Of a stretch of 64,000 bases of DNA, positions 56,145 through 64,000 are shown one piece after another. Under the pieces are notes generated by a model. It did no database searches, was not told the origin of the DNA, and saw nothing but the letters and a program-made list of their open reading frames with translations. The translations under genes were made by a program, and so were the position numbers. The DNA is from Stictocephala bisonia (lineage: Eukaryota > Arthropoda > Insecta > Hemiptera > Membracidae): contig JAQJVL010000321.1 in the NCBI GenBank assembly GCA_035578905.1, positions 642,357 to 706,356 of the forward strand. The letters run 5' to 3'. Within the stretch, counting starts at the first letter, position 1, and each line of letters starts with the position of its first letter.

Positions 56145-58392
56145 CAGGGTGTCCCGTAAGTAACCAGCCAAACTTCTGGAGGTCATTCCTTGGGTTAAAA
56201 CAAACAAAAAATGTCATGTGTACAAATCGTCTATCTCGCTCCATTATCCGGCTATCTGTATGTATATGTTTTTTACTAAAAACTTAATATCTCTAAAAGT
56301 TATTGAAGATAAAACCATGAAAATTGATATGAATGTTGATCTTTATGGTTTTCATGTAGTATTTAAATTTTATTATTCTACAATAATCCTTTTCAAAATG
56401 GCGGCCATTTAAAATGTTTAAAGCCAAATATCTTAATAATCTTAAATTTTACTAAAAACCTGTAAGTTACAAAAAGGTTTAAGAATTTATTTATACAAAT
56501 AATTATATACATTTTTTTAATATTGAACACTATTAACTGAGAAATTACAATTTTTATCAAATAAAAATACGCTTGATATTAATAAAACTGGAAACTTTAG
56601 TAAAGTGACATTTATTTACTAAATACAGTAGGAATAGGATAGAAGTGACGTTTATTACAACACAAAAACAACAATAAAGAGCAAAAGAAACAAATACTAG
56701 TGATCCTACAACATGTGCTCATAGTGCTCACCATCCATGTCTATGCATCGTTATAGTCGATTTCTCATAGAACTTCTCATTCGTTCAAATACACCCGGTT
56801 TCTGTCTAATCGTATTACAGCCATCCACCACTATTCTTTCCCTTAATATTTCAATACTTCCCACAGATGTTTTGTATACCAAAGATTTAAGGTAACCCCA
56901 TACAAAAAAGTCCAGGGGATTTAAATCAGGAGACCTGGCAGGCCACGCTACAGGACCACCACGGGATATCCATTTGTTTATAAAAACCCGTCTTAAGTGT
57001 AGTCTAACATCGACACTAAAATGTGCAGGAGCACCATCCTGCATAAACCACATTGAACTTCTTTCATGTAAAGGCATGTCTTCTATTAGTTTGTACAAAT
57101 TCTAAATATGATGCTCCGTTTAGTCTATTTGGCAAAAATACAGATCGTAACAATTTATCTCCAATAATACCTATCCACACGTTAAGAGAAAAACGTACTT
57201 GGTGTCTGCATTGTGATGTAGCATGAGGGTTGAAATCAGCCCAAAAGTGGTTGTTATGGTAATTGAAAACATCTTCTCTTGAAAATCCTGCTTCATCGGT
57301 AAAAAAAATACTTGACAGTAATAGTGGAATAAAAGCAATTTTTCCTAAAAACCATTGACACAGATTAGTTCTAGGCTGGAAGTCTCTTTCAGAAAGACTT
57401 TGGACTTGTTGAATATAATATGGATACAATTGTTGATCTTTCAAAATACGCCATGCAGAGGCTTTCTTCAATTGTATTTAATATTATTTCTTGAGCTCTA
57501 AAAGTTGTCACTGAAACTGGACGACCCAACTTTTAAGCTTTAGCAAAAGTTCCACACTCCCTCAGGGACCTATGAACAGTTACGAACGTTTCTCGGTGAG
57601 GAGTTCTTCGATGAGTAAATCTTTCTTCATAGAGTCGTACTGCCTCACGTGAATTTCCATTAGCCAATCCATAAATAAAATGAACGTCTGCTGATTCTTC
57701 ATTTGAATAAATAGGCATTTTGGTTCATGAAGAAACTAAATAAGATATTATATTAATACCAGTGCAACCACAAAGACTATCTCAAGAACCCCTTAACTTT
57801 TTGTTTAGTAATTAACTCCAATCAATAACAAATAGCGTCAGCTGATAATTATTGACTGTATGTATTTTCAATTTCCAAATCAGCTGGAAAAATCTATTTA
57901 GCAGTAATCTAATTTTTAGTAAATAAATGTCACTTTACTAAAGTTTCCAATTTTATTAATATCAAGCGTATTTTTATTTGATAAAAATTGTAATTTCTCA
58001 GTTATTAGTTGTTCAATATTAAAAGTTTTTATACAATTATTTGTAGAAATAAAGTCATAAACTTTTTTGTAGCATAAGGTTTTTAGTAAAATTTAAGGTT
58101 ATTAAGATATTTGGCATATTAACATTTTAAATGGCCGCCATTTTGAAAAGGATTATTGTAAAATAATGAAATTTAAATGGTACATTAACACCATGAAGAT
58201 CAACATTCATATCAATTTTCATGGTTTATCTTAAATAACTTTATAGATATTAAGTTTTTAGTAAAAAACATATACATACAGATAGCCGGATAATGGAGCG
58301 AGATAGACGATTTGTACACATGACATTTTTTGTTTGTTTTAACCCAAGAAATGACCTCCAGAAGTTTGGCTGGTTACTTACGGGACACCCTG
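56145..58392 (-). mobile_element. Tc1/mariner-superfamily transposon with about 480-bp inverted repeats, DD41D-like
   Basis: Ends CAGGGTGTCCCGTAAGTAAC and its reverse complement, with TA at 56143-56144 and 58393-58394. The inverted repeats extend from 56145 to about 56624 and from about 57916 to 58392. The minus strand encodes the transposase in three pieces: an N-terminal region (57533-57718, MPIYSNEESADVHFIYGLAN), a first catalytic block FTDEAGF near 57290, and the end (56751-57098) with MQDGAPAHF and SPDLNPLDFFVWG. I count 41 residues between the Asp of QDG and the Asp of PLD, so the triad is DD41D-like. One stop and two frame breaks make it inactive. Confidence 0.85.
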
Positions 58393-58394
58393 TA

Positions 58395-59258
58395 TACTCG
58401 TTTTAATTCTCATGGTTACAATGCAAGCTGATTAGTGGTAAATACAATTTTGCTGGGAGCTTTCACGTTATTGGCGGATTTAGTTATAAGTAGTTATAAC
58501 AAGGGCTAGATTGCATTAACTATCAAAACTTGAAGCACTTCATAATCATCTTGCTTATGCCTTTGCTGGACAGAGCAAAATGTTTACATGCTGAAGGTAA
58601 ATTACTTTTTCGATTTGTGTTATTGTTTTCGAACTACCCATATTTTGTATATAGTCTGGATATTTAATCATATTCTTAAATTATTTATTGTTCACAGTTT
58701 ATCGTATGTAAATATTAAATAAAAGTTAGAAAAGTAGTTAACGAAAATTCAAACCAGCTGTTTCGCCCATGTGACTTCACAGTCTACAGCGCATCTACGT
58801 GGTGATACCTACCGTATGTTGTTCTAGTTACCGTGAGAAGAATGAACGAATAATTAATTATTAATAGTGTTATTCAACTACCAAAAAATTATCAAGTGTT
58901 GGTTTTTTAAATCGGCAAATGTACAGACTGTATTCTCTAGTCCAAATACAACAATAGTTAGGGCGTATTAGTTGGTACAGTATATTTCAACAAGTTTTTA
59001 ACAAATAATAATATTTTTTTTTAGAGCTATTTATCTTTGAAGCTATGAAAAGGTCTGATACGTAAGTTTTATTATTTATTAAAATTAGCTTAATAGTTGA
59101 GTTCGTGGTATTATTTGATTTTCCCAGTTATTTTCCACCCCTGTTCAAAATGATGAAGCAATTTAATCCTGGTTGATAAATAGCTTAGCCTACGATAGTT
59201 AAAAAATAATCCTGATTTAGGCTGTAATGTAGCAACACCAAAGGAAAATGGAATTAAA
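58395..59258. other. AT-rich intron spacer
   Basis: No gene, repeat or element was recognised apart from short AT runs. Confidence 0.45.
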
Positions 59259-59749
59259 GTATGTGTAAGGGTGGGCGGGTGGGTCAATACCAACGTATGT
59301 GTATGGGTGGGCGGGTGGGTCAATACCACTGTATGTGTAGAGGTGAGCGGGTGGTCAATACCACTGTATGTGTATGGGTGGGCGGGTGGTCAATACCACC
59401 TTATGTGTAGGGATGGGCGGGTGGGTCAATACCACTGTATGTGTAGAGGTGAGCGGGTGGGTCAATACCACTGTATGTGTAGAGGTGAGCGGGTGGGTCA
59501 ATACCAACGTATGTGTATGGGTGGGCGGGTGGTCAATACCACCTTATGTGTAGGGATGGGCGGGTGGGTCAATACCACTGTATGTGTAGAGGTGAGCGGG
59601 TGGGTCAATACCATGTATGTGTAGGGGTGGGCAGGTGGGTCAATACCACTGTATGTGTAGGGGTGGGTGGGTGGGTTAATACCACCGTATGTGTAGGGGT
59701 GGGTGGGTCACTTCCACCGTTTGTGTAGGGGTGGGCGAGAGGGTCAATA
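59259..59749 (+). repeat. Third 36-bp minisatellite array
   Basis: About 14 units of 33-36 bp built on GTCAATACCACTGTATGTGT followed by AGGGGTGGGCGGGTGG or AGAGGTGAGCGGGTGG variants. It has the same family core as 46098-47197 but with TATGTG in place of TACGTG, so it is a separately evolved array. A 117-codon frame across it is an artefact of the repeat. Confidence 0.93.
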
Positions 59750-60409
59750 AGATTCAGTATTTTTATCTTCCGTTTGATCAAAAATAAAAATACTGAAAGG
59801 TTTTACTTATCCACATTTTTAAATGGATTTACATTAAAATATCGCTTTTATTTTAATTCAAAATATAATTAATTAATATTTTATTGATTGACAAGCTATG
59901 CTAAGCTTTTGTTTTGTGATGTGATAAAAGGTCTTTGAAAATTAGAGCGTTAGTAAAATTTTGCTGAAATGACTGAGAATAAAGTTGGTAAAAAAGAATT
60001 ATTCTTGTATGTTTATCCGATGCACATTTACAAAAGTGACCTTAAGGATAGTAATAATTTAAAATAACGTAAATATAAACTTAAAAGTATTATTTTATAT
60101 TTACAAGAGAGGTTTGAAAACAGAAAACTCATTTTTATCGAAAAATCTGAAACTCGTTTTCAAAATTCGTTATTAAAAAAAAAAAAACTTTTTCCCCGTG
60201 TTGCTTATGCTGAATAGAAATATATACAGTAATTGGTTTTGCAAGAAAAAAAATTTATTAGAAAAAAATCTGTTTACTTACCTAAGCGAACCTAACGTAA
60301 CCTTTCCTAATCTTTTATACTCGACAAAAACTCTTAATATACGTTTAAATTTTGTACCTGGTCTTCGGGGTAGTGAGCCTGACCTACCCTTCAGTGTCAG
60401 TGTGAGGCC
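59750..60409. other. Intron spacer
   Basis: AT-rich with an A-run near 60175-60187. CAGTGTGAGGCC at 60398-60409 is a possible target duplication of the foldback element that follows. Confidence 0.45.
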
Positions 60410-60962
60410 GTAGAACGATTGGCACACATTTTTGGCCGATTTGGAATGGCACGTTTGGCACAGTCATTAGAGGGAATTAAGAAGGGTCAACCTGTAAGTT
60501 TCAGAAAGGCACGATTGGCACACACCGCCCGGCCAGGTAGTAGCAGCCAGGTGGCCAGAATGCGGGAAAATGGGAACTTTTTTGCCCCCGCAAATTCCCT
60601 GCTGTGGTGCTTATTGAAGTAAGCAACTAACCTAACCTAACCTAACCTAACCTAACCTAACCTAACCTAACCTAACCTAACCTAACCTAACCTAACCTAA
60701 CCTAACCTAACCTAACCTAACTTAACGTGAGGTTTAAATTTAAAAATTTGTTATATCACGGGCAAATGACTGCCACGCAGAGTTGACGGGAATAATAAAA
60801 TTCCCGTTTTCCCTCGTTAGATGGCGTCTACCTGGTCGAGCGACTGTGCCAATCCTGCCTTTTCCAAGCAGGCGAGTTGACCCTACTTATTCCGCTCTAA
60901 TGATTGTGCCAATACTGCCATGGGCAGAAGGTCCAAAAATGTGTGCCAATCGACCCGTACCC
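60410..60962. mobile_element. Foldback element with (CCTAA)n loop
   Basis: Two inverted arms of roughly 185 bp surround a telomere-like repeat. Matching phrases are CGATTGGCACACATTTTTGG (left) and CCAAAAATGTGTGCCAATCG (right), GGCACAGTCATTAGAG with CTCTAATGATTGTGCC, AAGGGTCAAC with GTTGACCCT, and CCAGGTAG with CTACCTGG; the left GCGGGAAAATGGGAAC also pairs with a right GTTTTCCCTC region. CAGTGTGAGGCC (60398) and CAGTGTGAAGCC (60963) directly flank it and may be a 12-bp target duplication with one mismatch. No coding capacity. Confidence 0.7.
60631..60720 (-). repeat. Interstitial telomere-type repeat (TTAGG)n
   Basis: Eighteen uninterrupted CCTAA units (TTAGG on the minus strand), the canonical insect telomere motif, with one degenerate unit on each side. 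It occupies the loop of the foldback element at 60410-60962. Confidence 0.95.
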
Positions 60963-60974
60963 CAGTGTGAAGCC

Positions 60975-62463
60975 ACGCAGTAAAATTCCATTGAAGAAAT
61001 TAGTCTCGTTTTATTTTAGTATTTAATATTAGTATCAACTACATACATTTAACAGAAACAATCTTTGAAAACTTTTAAAAACATTAATGTTGTTCTTATC
61101 AATATTAACATAACGTACAATTAAACGAGAAAAACAATGAAGTGATTGGATTTTTGTAGGTCTCGTAGTTTCTTAGTACACAACCATCAAACACATAGTT
61201 TCTGTGCCGCACACGAAGAACTTATTTCTTCTTTGAAAAGCTCTTCATTCACAACAAAGGCAGACAGAAATATAATTAAAAACGTATAATCTTCTTCAAC
61301 ACTTTAAAAATGTAGTCATTTTTGTCACCTGCTAGATGCAAAGGACCGACTCTCTCCTTAGTCAGGACGTATTAAGAACGTCTCGACGCGTCTTTTCTTG
61401 CACATGAAAGTACCCTTATTCCGCGTCAGCCCCTCCTTTAATTTGATTTTTCATCTTCTTTATTCACCACGTTTTCCAAGGAATCGCTTTTAAAATTCAG
61501 AACAGATTCTCTGTATTTACACGTAGGCTCTTTAGAGTTGTTCATTACAGATGTGCGTTGGGCTGGTTTTTGTTTAGTATTATTATTTAACTTTAGTGTC
61601 CTACCAACATTGTGGTTTTAGATGTTCTTTATTATTATATTGAGCTCAACACATTATTATTTTTATTAGGTTATAATATTCTTAAGTTATTAACATTATG
61701 GCAGTTATTTATTAGACCTATAACAGTTAACGTGTTAATTACGCACTTTATAAACGCTTCTGAAAATATTTTTTTGGCTAAATAACTAAATAATTTGAAA
61801 TAATATTCACATATCACGTGTTATAACATATTTTCAAAATTAGAAAAGTTATTGAATTTAATACTAATTGTTTGATGGTTAAATTATTTACATTTATTTT
61901 CTTCTTAAAGTGTTATTTAGTTGATATCTAATTATATTAATATAAATTACATTTATCCTTTTCAAAGTGACAGTTAAGTCGAATGAGATTTGATTCATTT
62001 TTGTATAATATTGTTTTATGTTCCGCCGGTTCAAGCCAATAATAACACCGGTTATGTGTGGTAACTATCAGAGTATATTACAGTTTGACACCCCACACTA
62101 CAACCACGTGACTCGACTAACGGCTAATCTCACCACAATTCACACAAGTTGGGAACTATTTCGAAATCGGGTCAGTAGAATATCCTTACGGAGCATGTTT
62201 AGTACTATCGTGAATCAGATATTTGTTGCACCCATCGAATGACTTCAAGGACAACGCCTATTTGGTATCGGAAGACTTTTCTATCGTATCTAAGAAATGT
62301 GCGTATTGTTGGATAACGTGTCCTAACTAAAGAGGTCCTGCCCTTTGGGTAGGTCGGAATTGATCTTGTTGGGGTCTTTCAGAAGTCACTCATTGCGTCT
62401 CATGTCGGGTGTTCTAAGGTCGGAACAGGGGTACACGAGAGTTCCACATAACCAAATCATTGC
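60975..62463. other. Intron spacer, nothing recognised
   Basis: AT-rich, with a somewhat GC-richer part at 62030-62460. No exon or element was recognised. The half-exon array begins at 62464. Confidence 0.45.
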
Positions 62464-63263
62464 CTGTCGTAGTCGGGCTTGCAGTAGAGTTTGTTGCCTC
62501 GCCAGTAGTAGGAGTGGTTGAGTAGCACGCCACAGACACTGCAGGCTAGACAGTGTTCATGCCAGTTGTTATCCTACTACGTACACATGTAACACTGGCT
62601 TATCTGTCGTAGTCGGGCTTGCAGTAGAGCTTGTTGCCTCGCCAGTAGCAGGAGTGGTTGAGTAGCACGCCACAGACACTGCAGGCTAGACAGTGTTCGT
62701 GCCAGTTGTTATCCTACTACGTACACATGTAACACTGGCTTACCTGTCGTAGTCGGGCTTGCAGTAGAGCTTGTTGCCTCGTCAGTAGCAGGAGTGGAGT
62801 AGCACGCCACAGACACTGCAGGCTAGACAGTGTTCGTGCCAGTTGTTATTCTACGTATACATGTAACACTGTCTTACCTGTCGTAGTCGGGCTTGCAGTA
62901 GAGCTTGTTGCCTCGTCAGTAGTAGGAGTGGTTGAGTAGCACGCCACAGACACTGCAGGCTAGACAGTGTTCGTGCCAGTTGTTATTCTACGTATACATG
63001 TAACACTGTCTTACCTGTCGTAGTCGGGCTTTAACAGGAGTGGTTGAGTAGCACGCCACAGACACTGCAGGCTAGACAGTGTTCGTGCCAGTTGTTATCC
63101 TACGTATACATGTAACATTGGCTTACCTGTCGTAGTCGGGCTTGCAGTAGAGCTTGTTGCCTCGCCAGTAGCAGGAGTGGTTGAGTAGCACGCCACAGAC
63201 ACTGCAGGCTAGACAGTGTTCGTGCCAGTTGTTATCCTACGTATACATGTAACACTGGCTTAC
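62464..63263 (-). repeat. Tandem array of six partial LIM1-exon copies with splice donors
   Basis: On the minus strand each unit repeats the 3' part of the LIM1 exon, from TGGCACGAACACTGTC to CCCGACTACGACAG, then the donor and about 30 bp of intron. Unit starts (plus coordinates of the donor-side edge) are 62464, 62604, 62744, 62878, 63015 and 63127; the real exon edge is 63264. Periods are 140, 140, 134, 137, 112 and 137 bp. The unit at 63015 has an internal deletion. Donors: GC at the first, AT at the second, GTAAG at the other four. Copies 3 and 4 carry a TGA in place of the Trp codon. Each codes for the second zinc finger of LIM1. Confidence 0.93.
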
Positions 63264-63462
63264 CTGTCGTAGTCGGGCTTGCAGTAGAGCTTGTTGCCTC
63301 GCCAGTAGCAGGAGTGGTTGAGTAGCACGCCACAGACACTGCAAGCTAGACAGTGTTCGTGCCAGCTGGCATCTCCCACCCTCATAAGGAATCGGTCGTG
63401 GATCTTGAGACCACATCCTTCGCAGGCCTCGCAGACCTTGTCACACCCTTGGCCGCCACCTC
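63264..63462 (-). CDS. Lmx1: LMX1 exon: first LIM domain
   Basis: Acceptor TTGTTGTCTAG, then GA completing a codon and 65 codons: [40 protein letters not shown], then [20 protein letters not shown] and KPDYD, ending AG (phase 2) at the donor GTAAG. Zinc ligands: CEGC, HEHC (H-x2-C), C-LA-C-SV-C and C-KP-D. The phrases DRFLMRV, SWHEHCL and YCKPDY are characteristic of LIM1 in LMX1. The N-terminal exons lie beyond base 64000. This exon is the source of the tandem partial copies just downstream in the intron. Confidence 0.95.
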
Positions 63463-64000
63463 CTAGACAACAACGTCATGATTGTATTTGATGAACATTG
63501 ACGTATGAATAAAATGAAAGTCTAACAACACCTGACAGAGACTTTCATATGTGGGATGAGATTTTATACCATCGTGGGCTGTTACAAAGTAATAAATTAT
63601 TTTATCTATTATACTAATAATAAATTTGGATCAATCGAATGAATAATGCCTCAGAGTTGAGTATTTTATTCTTTATTTTCTTTTTATCCTTTGAAATTGT
63701 ATTCTTTTCTTGCACTATATTATTTTTAACTAGTGCCTAAGTATGTGAAGTAAATAATTCATACTAACTAATAACCGTATTATTTGTCCATAAACAGATA
63801 AGTTACCTTCATATACTTAATAAATAAATACAGTATATAAAAAATTGCGTCAGTTTTTGAGTTGCGGTATTCTACACTTTGTTGAATAAAATGAATAAAT
63901 AAAATGAATAAATAATGAATAAATGAATATATTTCCTCAGTTTTACAAATCAAACATACAGTTTCTATGGAAATAAATACCGCCATCTCTTCCAGTAATG
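63463..64000 (-). other. LMX1 intron upstream of the LIM1 exon
   Basis: AT-rich. A short (AATGAATAAATA)-like simple repeat lies at 63885-63925. No further exon was recognised before the end of the window. Confidence 0.6.

Larger units (their letters stand above)
49167..63263 (-). other. LMX1 14-kb intron between LIM1 and LIM2
   Basis: The LIM1 exon ends DYD plus AG and the LIM2 exon begins with A, giving R then LFGVKC, so no coding exon is missing between them. The intron contains several mobile elements, two large minisatellites, a telomere-like repeat and the tandem half-exon array, each annotated separately. Confidence 0.85.

Noticed and set aside
59271..59728. 61-117-codon frames in the third minisatellite
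   Set aside because: Repeat artefact, no independent coding evidence.

Overview
This is a nuclear genome window from an animal, almost certainly an insect. It is AT-rich, has spliced genes with GT..AG introns, and is crowded with non-LTR retrotransposons, SINEs, BEL/Pao fragments and Tc1/mariner, pogo/Tigger and hAT DNA transposons. A (CCTAA)n block, the complement of the TTAGG repeat of insect telomeres, fits an insect. A hemipteran is plausible but is only a guess.

Two host genes can be read, in convergent orientation. (1) LSm2, a core ring protein of the U6 snRNP and of mRNA decay, lies on the plus strand: an internal exon at 468-558 and the terminal coding exon at 6741-6866, separated by a 6.2 kb intron full of transposon debris. 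Its first exon lies left of the window. (2) An LMX1-type LIM-homeobox transcription factor lies on the minus strand across at least 26 kb. Exons run LIM1 (63264-63462), LIM2 (48946-49166), two homeodomain exons (47494-47630 and 43556-43745), a linker exon (40782-40886) and the C-terminal exon (37187-37396). All splice phases agree. Upstream exons lie beyond base 64000.

Between the two genes, 7-32 kb is a nest of mobile elements. In order: a Tigger-like element (7026-9758); a tRNA-derived SINE; a LINE split by a mariner (10690-13150); a BEL/Pao gag fragment whose continuation appears 6 kb away at 20345; a second LINE (14300-17400) in a stretch that looks like low-quality consensus; a hairpin element; SINE copies; LINE 3' ends; a 3.4 kb hAT-type element with a clean 8-bp target duplication; and an RTE-like LINE (26199-31020) split by a 1.8 kb insertion of another LINE. 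From 31 to 37 kb the DNA is quieter and may include a long LMX1 3' UTR.

The LMX1 introns carry further elements: a 36-bp GC-rich minisatellite family in several arrays (one with perfect G-quadruplex motifs), two hairpin elements, an invaded MITE, a mariner-superfamily element with about 480-bp inverted repeats and DD41D spacing, and a foldback element whose loop is a telomere-like repeat.

The most interesting structure is at 62464-63263, just downstream (in gene direction) of the LIM1 exon. There the 3' part of that exon and its splice donor have been tandemly copied six more times into the intron. No tRNA or rRNA gene, CRISPR array or bacterial-type operon was seen.
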